Of a stretch of 64,000 nucleotides of DNA, positions 36,098-47,615 are shown piece by piece. The notes under the pieces are model-generated. The model worked only from the letters and a program-made list of their open reading frames with translations, made no database searches and was not told where the DNA came from. The position numbers and the translations under genes were made by a program. Where the stretch lies: assembly GCF_025766255.1 (NCBI RefSeq), contig NW_026516707.1, forward strand, positions 1-64,000. The letters are read 5' to 3'. The DNA comes from Zychaea mexicana. Lineage: Eukaryota > Mucoromycota > Mucoromycetes > Mucorales > Lichtheimiaceae. Position 1 is the first letter of the stretch, and each line of letters opens with the position of its first letter.

Positions 36098-38557
36098 ATG
36101 AAAAATATAATAGCAGCAACAACAGCAGTAGCAGAAAAGACAGCTCAGTTGTTCGGAGAACACATTGCCAGTAGCACTTCTTCAGCTTCTTCATATTCTA
36201 ACAAACATAGTGCTGACAAGCAGATGCTGGTATTTACTTTACAATTAAAAAATAATTTCAGAGTTACTACCACTACTGATAATGGAAGAACCATAGCATA
36301 TCTCGGATGGACTTTTGATGCGTGATTTCTTTTGCGTATCCTTGACAGTCAGAAGTATTGGCAAACAATGCTGCAGCAGTATTTAAAAGAAACATGAAAT
36401 ACTTAATTACTCTTGTAAATTTCTAATAATAACAGCCGCAGACTTTGGGGTACAACCATCCGACGTCACTTCAGCAATCACAACTACGTTGATGCTGCGC
36501 CCAATTAATGCATTGTTGTTTGGGTATAAAAATAAGCTAATAATACGTATTTAGAAAGTTATGGTACGTGGAAAGATCATGGTTTACGTACCAATCATTT
36601 CGGGCGTTAAACGACCACCATCATCGTATAAATTGGCAGCGAATCGATGGGGAAGGCGGTGGCCCTTAATGGTTGATGCTGTTTTGTTTTCAATCATCAA
36701 TTTGGCAAGTGGATTTGCGCCAAATTTGGAGACATTTATCGGTTTGAGAGGTAAAGGCTGCAGATAAGTTACGATCTGGCTGATATCGCTGGCATTAACG
36801 ATGAACGATATGATGGTGATGGCTTCTGAACTTTTAGCCGTGTTCGGTATTGCTATGGGTGGTGAATGGGTAAGCGGTAAAAACTTTGATTTATGCCGCT
36901 TAAAATGTTCCTGGACAATATTGAACCGATGAGTCATTTAGGATATTGACGCAAGTCTGGCTTTGGAGACACTGTCAGTGGAAGCGCGTGGTCTGTTTTT
37001 TTGTAATCTATCGTAAAGGTAAGTATACAGATATACTTTCTTTCAATCCACGGTGCGCGAACCGTCATCAGTATTACAACCTTCGACATTGTCTGGGACA
37101 ATGGTTACAAAGGTTATGCTCTTGGTTATTTGCTATCAACCTTGGCTAACTATGCTATCGAGGCGACTGGATCTTCCTGGCGCATTTTATTCTGGTTGGC
37201 GCTGCTTTTGCTCTAGTAGCTGTGTTTTTCGTATTTTTGCTCCGAAATCGCCAACCTTTGAAAAAACAAAGGAAGCACGTAATCTCATGGCTCGTTCTTA
37301 CATTATGGACGTGTGGATCATGTTGAAAAACCACTATTTACGGTAAGTATCATATGATATGTTCGCGTTTCCTTCATCAGTATACACTTGTGGATAATGT
37401 TTTTCTCATGCAAAAAAAAAGTACGATCTACATGATCATTTTGATGGCTTTCTTTTGCTTTTTAGCACATGTTACTCAGGTAGAACAAAAGCTAGCAGAA
37501 GTAATAGTTGTGGATCATTGGGGAGGGTTGTTGTTGAACTTAATGAATACCCATGCTATCAATGGTACGTAGGATTTATATCCAACATTTCTAGAGTCCC
37601 AGCTCGGACATTCTACAATGGAGCAGACCGTAACCAGCGTCGTATATAACATTGGAGCTATCATTGGTGGTATTCTGGTAGTTCATTACTCTTCAGATGT
37701 TAGCCGCAAACTTTGCATTCTCGTGTGCGCGGTGCTGGTTGGTGCTTACATTCCTTTATGGATATACGCTCACAATATACAACATTCGCTTCGTTTTGGT
37801 GCTTTTGTACTGCAGTTTTTCGTTCAAGGCTCATTTGGTATGTCAGATACTACATTGAGATGAAACGTAAAATGTGTGATTAATAGAAACGATTATGTAT
37901 GAATAGGTGTTGTTCCTGCACATTTGAACGAGTTATCGCCGCCTGGCTTTAGAGGTAATACGTCTGGTAAGCAATAAAACAAAGGCGCTATGACCGTTGC
38001 TAAGAATGATTGTTCGAAATTAACGCTTGTTGCAATGTTTAAATACCATTGATGATAAACGCTAGGTTTATCATATCAGCTCGGAAATATGGTATGCTTT
38101 TCAATGGGGATATATTGTCTATAAATACATGCTCATTGTTTTTGAATTACACATAATTTTTTAGATTAGTGCGGCCCAGTTCGCAGATCCAGGCTAAAAG
38201 TGGCGAAAGTATCCCAGTGAAGAATGCAGATGGTAGTCTTTAGCTTCGCGAAGGAACGTCCATTGCTGATTTTGGCCGGGTGCAAGCTAAATTTACTAAT
38301 GTGGTTGTTGCATGTCCGTAGCTAGTAAGATCAGCACTACTGATGTAATGATTATTGAGGAAAATTACAGATCACTTGATTCCTATATAACTGTGTGTTA
38401 CCTTAGCGTTGACTGGAAAAGAAGAGCGCAACAAGGACTTTATGAAGAATATTTCTGAAGATGCACATGGAGGTGTGCTCGGATCGGATGATTTGGATGA
38501 TTTGCAGCAGGAGCAGGGCACAGCTGATCATACGTCTCAACAGGAGGAAGAACTGTA
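36098..38557 (+). pseudogene. decayed tandem copy of the JEN1-type transporter
   Basis: The plus strand carries the same order of motifs as the intact neighbour: GWTFDA, TTTLMLRPINALLFG, NRWGRRWPLMVDAVLFSIIN, AVFGIAMGGEW, SPTFEKTKEARNLMARS, VVYNIGAIIGGILVV, VVPAHLNEL and KEERNKDFM. It is broken in several places. At TM1 two bases are missing so that DA(Y)DFF becomes DA-stop. The region around 36940-37250 needs several frame changes. An in-frame TAG follows DGSL at about 38241. Some introns of the neighbour are absent, notably those around its 7-nt exon, where this copy is continuous (AIIGG). The start and end at 36098 and 38555-38557 are the limits of alignable sequence. Confidence 0.85.
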
Positions 38558-39600
38558 GGAAAATCAGAAAGAGATCACACATGTTGAGATACTAAAAACT
38601 ACCAGCAACCAGTAGTAGTAATTTTAGCCATAAATGCCTAAAAGCTACATATATAACGAAAGCAGTAGTAATAGCAGAAGTATTTATCAACTTTGTAAAA
38701 TTCTTTGAAAATACATACATAACATCTGGTAAAACGAGTACAAGTTCGGTAAATGCCTTTAACTGTACGTTCTCTTAAATAATCAGAAACACTATTATTG
38801 GTGACTTATCAAAGTAATTGGCCCCCTCACTTACACTTCTCTATTTAGGCTACAAGATTTTTGATTGGTGTTTTGGCGCGTAACATTAACAAGATATATC
38901 AATTATTACTTAGAACAGGGTAAGAAAATGAAGAATAAGAAGGCTTAGTCCAGTAAAGTCAATAACATGGATTCTGCCACGTATTCAATAATGTTGGCGA
39001 GAAAATAAATTAAGAAGGTTAGGGCACAGAGATGCTGTCTATCGTTTACTATATGGGTAGATGTCATTGTTGTGCAACAACGGAGAAAAAGGACGAATGC
39101 AGAAATGGAGGTGGTGTGGCGATTACCTCTTTTGGCTTGTCCTTTCCATACAGTAAAGCGTAGTATAGCCTTGGTCGAAAATGGAGATCGACATTGTGAA
39201 AGAAAATCAAAGGTGGAAAGGACAGCAAGCTCTTGTACATACGAAAACATATATAATAAGGTGATGTATGGTTGTGTGTGGCAATAATTTATAACAGAAA
39301 AGTAAATAGCTCGATGCTATTAATCCTGGCGCAGCATCGCCGCCACAATAAACACAGAAACCTCATGTTCCACAGGAAAGAGACGTGCATGTCAGGTCAT
39401 TATTGCGCAATTGTTGGAACTCGTCAACCACGGGGTTTCTCTCAGATAACACTAACAGCTACCACGTGCTTATTGCTTTTTTGAAGGAACAGGAGCCAGT
39501 AGGTGCTTGGCAGGACGAAATTATGCGATAAGATGTATCTGTTTATTGAGTTACGAGTTAGCTTCTGTAACTCACCAAAAAGGAAACTCAGCCCTTTCCA
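38558..39600. other. intergenic, nothing recognised
   Basis: AT-rich sequence with only chance frames. Confidence 0.4.
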
Positions 39601-41100
39601 TGTAATTCCACCCGCACACGGAGAGTGACAGAGAGAAAGCAAGTACTTACGCAAAGTATTCCCTGAATTCACAGGGAACCACCAGCGCACTTTTGACCCG
39701 TGACTGGGGTAAACGGTGAAGACAGGACTTACGGCCGAAGGCTGCCTGTGGTAGGGAGTATGCCGTTCGCATGAGGCGATACAACATCCGAAGTGGACAT
39801 GGAACAGCGGCTACTAGGCGATACAGATGTGCAAGGGAGAGAGAGCGGGAGAGGGTATAAACAACAATACTAAAAACACAGAAGAAGAAAAGATATATAT
39901 AAGAGCGCAAGGAAGAAGATGAGGCTTTTAACGACTTCCTCAGGTCCAAGACAAAGCAAAAAGCACACGCAACCGTCGAGATGGATGGATAGCTCTTGAC
40001 CACAGCCGATGGACTACGTGACAGGTCAGCTTCTAGCAGCGGCAGCGATGTGGAGCGAGATGACAGTAGAGCATCAATCTAGACCAACATGAAGGTGTCT
40101 GTGCACTATAGCCATTCAGAGAAACAAAAGAGACGAACAGATACTGGGAAACTGTTAAACCGCGCACACATACAAGATCCTATCGTGCTACACTTACCCA
40201 TACTTCTACGATGAGGCAAAGGAAAGCCGAACACACGGCCAGATCAGAGAATCGCAGCCAAGACAAAAACACTTCATCTAGGTGGAAAAAAGAAAGATCA
40301 TTAGAAGGCTGCACAGTCTGTGCTATCTTTATTTTTGACATGGCATGGTTATCCTCCTCCATCCCAAGCCGGTTCCAGCTATACTTACATTTGCTTGCCG
40401 TTTCAAAGAAAAGATAAAGACAGAGAGAGGTTGGTCTAAACCAATTTATATCCAAATAGATCACCGCAGAGACTGCCTCTATTAGAAAAAAAAACTTCTA
40501 TGAGCAGCTGCGTACACGACATGTACACTTTTGGACATGTCATGGCAGACATCTTCCTGGTTTTTCAAACACGCAAAGACAAACACAAGCACAAGATCCT
40601 TTCCAGCTATACTTACTGTTATGGCATCCTTGGGTTGGAGGAAGAGAGCCTTGAGTTAGAGAGAGGAAAAGCAAGAAGGGCACGACCAATTCTGGAAACA
40701 GATAATAGAAGAAAGGGGAGAGACCGCCATACTGCACACCTTTAACACGTCATCCCCAGCACCCAGGCCATCCTACTCACCTACCAATGTTCAAGTCCCT
40801 TTTTGCTTGTCCGCCGGACACGATTAACCCAGCCAGCATAAAGCGGAACCTGAAGTAGAAAGAAAGGAAGAAAGACCATAAACAGGCTGTTCTGAAGATG
40901 CAGCTACTTTTGACACATCATGACATCAGCACCCCTAACAGACACTCGACTTGTCTCCAGTTCATATTCCAATTCCTTTTCCTACCGTACTTACAGTTGC
41001 TGCTTGTGCTTAAAGGTGAGGTGCAAACGCCAAGCCGAGCCAACCGTATCAAAATGTCAGAACTCCTACAGTAGTAACAGAGAAGAGAGGAGCTCATTTC
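39601..41100 (-). repeat. diverged tandem units, each with a minus-strand splice-donor motif
   Basis: On the minus strand strong 5' splice motifs (GTAAGT or GTGAGT) start at 40994, 40780, 40616, 40388, 40197, 39732 and 39650. Before most donors lies an exon-sized segment (47-80 nt) preceded by a pyrimidine-AG acceptor, for example near 41064, 40848 and 40695. The flanks of the donors resemble each other: AGCTATACTTAC at about 40377 and 40605 on the plus strand, CAAGATCCT before two of them, and a TTTTGACAT(G/C)xCATG block at about 40334, 40530 and 40914. So this looks like a ~200-bp unit repeated about five times and diverged. Joined segments do not keep one open frame, so a spliced non-coding transcript is more likely than a protein gene. 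Confidence 0.45.
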
Positions 41101-41168
41101 AAATCCTTCATCATCTGAGAAGTGTGATTCCTTGAAACACGCTGAATACAAGTATCAACGTATTAACT

Positions 41169-42353
41169 ATGTATACAGGAGTATCCAAAATCTTTATGAG
41201 ACATGACGATCCCGCGCTTGCCGATGTTTCATTTGGTGGAAAAATCATGGTCTTTAGTGGTGACTTTCGCCAGGTATTCAACATTGTATCCTCTCTTCTA
41301 CTTTGCATTCTTTTACTATGAGTGGTAGTACTTATGTACAGTAAAGTAACTGCAACAACCTGATAATCGGTCCTTTATGTGATAACAAATGCGTCGCACT
41401 CGCAAATTGTACAGCACTGCTTAAATCACTCATCGATTTGGCCCAGCGTCATCATCCACCACCTTGAAACCTACATGCGCGTCCAACAAGCTGCAAAGAC
41501 CAATGACGCAAACGAGCTTTCGCGAGTTTGCACAATATTTACTTCGCATTGGTGATGGTGCTTAGCTGTTGGTGCCAGCCACTGATGACAGAGTCCGGCT
41601 CCCAGATCAAATGCTCATACCGCATTACAACATATACGAGCTCATACAAGTCATTTACGGCAACCTCAACGCACCACACGTCGATCGTGATTACCTCATT
41701 AATCGCTCTACCTTGACTCCAAGAATGTCGACGTTACAGCAATCAACGATTTCGTGCTCGGTCATTTTCCAGGTACCATACATGAATTCCAGAGCGCTGA
41801 TACAGTGGATGATGCAGAAGATCAAATCACATACCCACCGGAGCTTCTAAATATATAATGAATCCATCCGACCTTCCACCACACTCGCTGAAACTTAAAG
41901 TCGGTTGCCCAGTCATGCTTGTGTGGAACTTGCACACCCAAAGTGATATCTGCAACGGGACACGGCTGATTGTACGCTCTTTCCAACGATTTGTACTTGA
42001 AGCTGGAATAGCTACTGGACCTCATGCCGGCAACATCGTCTTAATCCCTCGCATAATACTAACACCATCACAAACACGCTCCCTCTATCAGTTTAATGGC
42101 ATACAGTTCCCTGTCCGCCTGGCATTTGCAATGACCATCAATAAGGCACAGGGTCAAGCTTTCAACACTATTGACCCTCTACTTGTCTGAACCTCCTTTC
42201 ATCCATGGTCTACTCTATGTAGCCATGTCACGCGTCCGCACCCCTTCACCCATCAGAATGGTGTTAGATCCTGTTGACTCAAGGAACTCGGGTCAGCAAG
42301 GCCAAAACACCCGAAATGTTGTTTTCCATGAAGTCCTTCTATTGATCGTCTAA
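41169..42353 (+). pseudogene. Helitron PIF1-type helicase fragment, decayed
   Basis: The plus strand encodes FGGKIMVFSGDFRQV (helicase motif II/III region) at about 41230-41275, then LIPHYNIYELIQVIYG and YLINRSTLTPR. After frame changes come LKVGCPVMLVWNLHTQSDIC, NGTRLIVRSF and the C-terminal AFAMTINKAQGQ (motif VI). This order and the KAQGQ ending are those of the PIF1-like helicase half of Helitron Rep-Hel proteins. Stops and frameshifts (for example around 41340-41560 and 41755-41860) make it non-functional. No Rep half lies upstream, so it is 5'-truncated. Confidence 0.82.
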
Positions 42354-42547
42354 TCTCTTTTACCTTATTATCAATATCACTACATACATCATCTTTTTCA
42401 ACACTTCATTTCGCATACCGTTTAAAATTAAAGATGGTTAAGTATCAAACTTTGACGACATCCTATGATAGACTATACACTGCACAATGATCTTGCTTTT
42501 GTTTTTGAAAACAGACAATAAGCATTTGATAGCGAAATACTGATCCA

Positions 42548-42645
42548 ACCTCGCTCCACCGGGGGAGGGGAGGGTAAACCCCCTTGCGATGCGTTTCCGT
42601 TGAATGACACGGAGCGAAGCGAGGAAGGACCGAGGTTTGATAACG
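42548..42645. mobile_element. GC-rich palindromic end, probable Helitron 3' terminus
   Basis: About 200 nt downstream of the helicase remnant is a GC-rich island in AT-rich surroundings. It contains CCTCGCTCC and, 50 nt later, GGAGCGAAGCGAGG, which can pair. It also contains a self-complementary GGGGG/CCCCC region. ACGGAGCGAAGCGAGG-type hairpins are common near the 3' ends of Helitrons. The exact end (normally hairpin then CTRR) is not certain. Confidence 0.45.
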
Positions 42646-45300
42646 ACGGCGAGAAGGAGTTAAATCATAAAAAAAGAAGGTTCAAACTACATATATGCAT
42701 TCAACGATCTCCGTTAATGCAGCTTAGAATCACATTTAGAAACTTGGAATTGATTCTTTTGTTACAGTAGCTTTTGTTGAGAGATTATCATTAAATACAA
42801 AAAAAGCAGAAATGCTCTATACACATCAAAAGTGCTTTTCATCTCGTACAGCCTTACTGCTCTTTAGTATATGTTAAAGTGAATGTATTATTGTTAAGTA
42901 GTAGTTAGTAGTGTATAGCAGCAGTATCTGCAGCAAGATTGCCAGCCCATCATTCAGCCAATACTTTCATGCATGTCATCTATTTTTTAATACAGCAGTT
43001 AAAGTTGGTTGGTCCATGTGCTACTTGTATTAGCGAGATGTCAAAAAGTCAGCCATCGTCCGAAGTCGTACGAAAAAGCTGGCCTTCTTATTTCCTAAAT
43101 GAGATATAGAGAATAATGGAAAGGGCCGCAAGATTTAACAAGAAACGATCCGTCGCCAAGAATTTTGCTTTAATGTCTTGGACAACTTTGTGAGAGGATA
43201 AAAAAAGCGGCCAAAAGGACTTGATTTGGGCACCTATCAACATCTCACATAAATTGGTTTCTATTATCCTACTGTTATTCTTCATCGAATGCTTGGATGC
43301 CTTTTTCTTTGGCAACTGGTCAAAACGGGTTAGAAGATTTCCGGTTAAACTTTAGAGTCAGATATGGTTTCTGCCTGTGCGTAAGAATATTCTTTTCCTA
43401 TGAGCAAGCAATACTTTGACCTTCTCGGAAGAACGACATCAGTATTTTACAGCGTGACACTCCCCCCTCCCCTAACGAACGTGCTGTCCAATAGCCATAC
43501 AGCCAAGAGAATAAGCTCTAGCAGTGGACTGAATGATGTCATAACAGCAAACCAACTGTAAAACCATCTATATGATAGCCTTTCTCTCAGTATAACACCG
43601 GAATTTCTCACGAAACAAGGGCAAGAAGGTTAATATATCTACTAGAAGTATTTACTGCCCACCTGATAAAGTTATGGCACATTATGCGGGTCATCATGTA
43701 TGTGTTGTACGATTGTGACCTCAGAAACCTATTCCGTTATGGCGGGGTAAGGACATATTAAGCAACGTTCCATGCCTAGAAAGAAAGAGAACTGTGATAC
43801 GAAACTGGAGGTAGCGGTGTCTTTCTGGGACACATGATGTTTTTGTACGATAATGTGTTCGTGCACTTAATCGATGAAACATCCAGCATTAAACATATTA
43901 CTGCTACTGGTACTACCACTAAGTGAGATATCAGAACGGTATATGTATGCGCATTAGTTTCTTTGTGCAAGCACGAGCCTTGTCCTCGAGAATGGCACAG
44001 AACAACGCGGTCGATCGGTTGCACAGGAGCCCATGTTCGAAAACGAGCAAGAAGGCAGCTTATACATTGGCAGTATCAGTGCGCAGAAACGATTTGATCT
44101 CGGTCTTTAACCTTATAAAGAAAAAGCTGCACCGGTTTATTGCACACTCGATTAAAAGAAAAACGCCTTTCCTACGACATAGCAGCATATGTCCCAATTG
44201 CCAAAGTACACATTAGAGTGTTATTGTTGTTTTGTCACGCGGATCGAGTCGTGTAATCCAAACAATGATCCAGTAATCTGCAAGTTTCTTTCTCTTAGCT
44301 TCTTGCCTCTATTGTGTCACTTGGGTAAGCAGCAAAAGCATGAACAAGCAGCGCAGGAACAGAAGAGACATACCCGTTTCGTGCGTTGGAGTCAAAAAGC
44401 CGGTCATTTCGGTGGTACAATTTGCCTCGGGCTGCGCGCGGGCAGCCCCCAAGTGGGGGGGGACAGGTTAGGGCTGGGCTTGGTGACACCGAGTGAAAGC
44501 TTGTCTTTGGGCTACTGCGATTGGAGATGTTTCAAATCGCAAGGTTCGACGAGGATGCGTGTTCAATGGAGTTCCCATTACCAAAACGACGGATGGTTGG
44601 GTGGTCTATGTCAACCCTCTCTCTCTCTCTCTCCCTCCCTCCCTTTTTCTCCTCTCCTCCTTTTTTTCTTTTACTTGACTCTTTGTTCATGTCCGACCAT
44701 TGAAAGCCTGCTTTTGCACCCTTCAGAAAACGCTATCGTGCCCATATAAACTGTCCCATCAAAGCACACCTACATACCCTCCCTCCCTCCCTTCCCCCCC
44801 AACAATCCCCAGGAGCACAGCAGCACAGCAGTAGCAGCAGTAGCAGCAGCACGCTCATCACCCATACAAGAACGAGCCATTTAAGCCTAAACTGTGGTGG
44901 GCTGACTGAATAAGACATAGAACTTGTAGTGTGTATTGTCAAAATGGTGTTGTCCTCCTCCCCCCCAAGCTACGACTCCCCCACACGCACTGCTTCTTTG
45001 GATTAATGCCTTTTCATGTCTCTTTTCTTGACAGGACAACGAGAGTGACAGAGCCAGAGAAAGGCCAACAAGCACGCTGACAGTCATAGCCCGTAGAGAC
45101 ACCATTATCTGCGCTTAGACAAAGCAGCAGCGACCTTCAATCAAAGACACGCGGTGGTAACGAGTTGACCTGCCAAGCCATAAATAAGATACCTAGAATA
45201 CGTCCGTAAAGAATAGCATCGTTTCGCCAGTCTCTCTAGCCCTCGCATACAAAGACGACACTTGTTCTCTATACCATTAACTCGACAACCTTTTTTTCAA
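42646..45300. other. 2.6-kb region without a recognised gene
   Basis: Frames here (43088-43315 minus, 43923-44216 plus, 44189-44749 plus) have no identifiable domain. A GC-rich hairpin GGGCTGC-GCGCGG-GCAGCCC sits at about 44431-44451, followed by a run of nine G at about 44454. The last ~300 nt contain CT-rich and CA-rich tracts and are the likely promoter of the FAR1-type gene. Confidence 0.4.
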
Positions 45301-47615
45301 ATGTCAAACGAATCAGCGGGATCAGTACCCGAATTAACGACTACGGCAGCAGCAGCAGATAACAACGACGACAGCAGCAGCAGACGAGGACCCTTCAGCG
45401 ACCCTTCAGACGGACTGGTAAGAGAGGCAAAAGAAAAGAATTAGAAAAGAAGCTATGTTTTGCCAACTGCTGCTCACTCTCTGTTTTTTATAGCTCGTGC
45501 CCTTCTACGAACAACTGTTGAGACTTTCTTTCCCAGACAGTGTAACAGCAATCGAACACTGCCGTGATCTTTGCGCCCAGTTTGGCTTCACTGTCAAGCA
45601 AGAAGCAAGCACGCATCGAGTAAGTCAAACCTTATTCTTCGCGTGCTTCATGTCAACCTGTGTTGGTTAATAAAAAGATGCTGCTCAATATGATACTAGA
45701 ACATCTATGTCTATTGTTCAAGAGAAGGTCTTCCTGACTCACTACGAAATCCAAAGTCGAACCCAAAGCGTAAACGACCGTCCAAACGTTGCGATTGCCG
45801 ATGGCGCGTCGTCTTATACCAACAGCAGGGAAATTGGGTGTTTCGAAAGTCTTTGAATCCCGAAGCAGCAAAACACAATCATGAACTGATGCGGCCGGAA
45901 GAAATCGATCGCAATTGGCCAAAGAAGGTCATTGACTTCATTTATGAGCTGGCGCGCACCAATTTGCCGACGGCTGATATTCGATCCAAGGTACAAGCCG
46001 AGTTTCCCGAGCTCAGCTGGAACGAGCGACGTTTTTATAATCGATTGACAGAGGAAAGACAAAAGATCAAACATCGTGAAGCCGTAACGCGGGCACGACG
46101 CTTAACCGACATGTGGGAACGTGTTTGCGTGGCAGCAGCGGGTAACGAAGAGATGTCGGGTTACATCGAAAGCGAGCTCGCAAGGCTGTTTTCTGTAACC
46201 TGTCAAATGACAAAGCTGGATCCACAAACTCTGCATCCTCCTTTGATCGCCGGCGAAGAGGAGGACCACCAGCAAGAGCAGCAAATGGAACAACAACAAC
46301 AACAACAGGCACAGACAGATGAATCGAACGCTATAGGCACTTCATCGATGTCGTCGTCGTCGTCAAGTTTACCTTCGGTTTTAAGTTCGCCTGGACAGGT
46401 AAGATCTTGGCAATTACAATAGAAGCGCATTATACTAAATATGGGATATTTCTTGTGCAGAACCAAGAATCGGGAAGCAGCGTCACATCCCCAAGTAGCT
46501 GGCCACCATCTGTTGGGGCCACATCAACAAGTGCACCCATACCTTTCCCACCGAAAAGATATAAAAAACCACTCCGTCCTGCAGGAAAGGAGCCGGCTAG
46601 CAATAAGCAGGCTGAGCCACCGAAAGGCTTCGCAACTGTAGTTATCCCAGAAACCACGTTTTATGTCAAGATACATGGTCAACGGGTCGCCAATGAAATC
46701 CAGCTTTCTCGTAATCCTCGACGGAACCGACCGACACCAGCTCAGCCCCAAGAGGCTGTAGAAGACAATGGCCCGACGCGCAAGACAGCGAGACGAGCAC
46801 CACGCCCACTACAACCTGCCCCATTACAGCAAGGACAGCACCCGCATTCATCCATGCAATCTTCTGTACAGCAACAGCATACGGAACAACGGCAACAGCA
46901 ACAACAACAAAGATTATCCATGTTAGATCCACAGCAACAACAGCATACTCCTCCTACCACTACTACGGCTACTACTAACTTTGTATATCATACGGGATAT
47001 GACCATCAGGGCTTGCCTCTACATTCAACGATTCCCGGTTACGATTTCCAGCGATTCCATCCACAGCAGCAGTACAGTATATCACCTTCAGGATCGACAG
47101 GGTTCGCACCCCCTCCTTCGGCGCCCGTTGCGACTGACAACATGTCACCACTCCAGCCTTTTGATCCGTCCACCTCGGTCGTCCGAACTACTAACGAGCC
47201 GACAATTCATCCCGCGCTCCAATCCAACCCAGTGGCGCACAGGCCACCTCCTGCCACAATCAGGAGAGATTCCGCGCCTACCATGTACCCTTTGGCCTCT
47301 ACTGCGCCCGGTGTTTATCAACTGGCGGCCGCCGCTGCTGTTGTGACGTCGCGTGAAGAAGAAATACGCGCTGCTGCAGCACATCATCAGCAACAATCGC
47401 AATCGCAGCCACACCCATCACCGCAGCAACAGCAACAGCAACCTCCTCAACCACAACAACCAGAGAGTAGCGAGCGTAATCTCTTTATGCCTCAGCAACA
47501 TGAACAACAACAACATCATCATCACCATCACGGCATCATACCGTCATATCAAACCGACCATCCACCCGATACACCCATGCCTGGACGGAACCATCATGAT
47601 GCTGAACCCCAATAG
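45301..47615 (+). CDS. FAR1-type zinc-finger DNA-binding protein with Gln-rich C-terminus
   Basis: Exons 45301-45417, 45494-45619, 45700-46398 and 46461-47615 give 698 residues. After a Ser/Asp-rich start, residues ~43-135 form a FAR1/WRKY-GCM1-type domain: Cys near LCAQFGF, YVYCSREG, RCDCRWRVVLYQQQGNWVFR and a final HNHEL giving the His-x-His ligands. A helical region follows (NWPKKVIDFIYELARTNLPT, IRSKVQAEFPELSWNERRFY), which looks like the segment after the FAR1 domain in MULE-derived proteins. The C-terminal 350 residues are low-complexity Gln/Pro/His, as in transcriptional activators. No MULE transposase core is present, so this is probably a host regulator whose DNA-binding domain shares ancestry with MULE transposases. 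The target genes are unknown. Confidence 0.8.

Noticed and set aside
1402..42353. A single Helitron linking the Rep fragment and the helicase fragment
   Set aside because: They lie on opposite strands 39 kb apart with conserved genes between them.
46407..46460. Independent gene starting at 46407
   Set aside because: This is intron sequence read through; the acceptor at 46460 joins it to the FAR1 gene.
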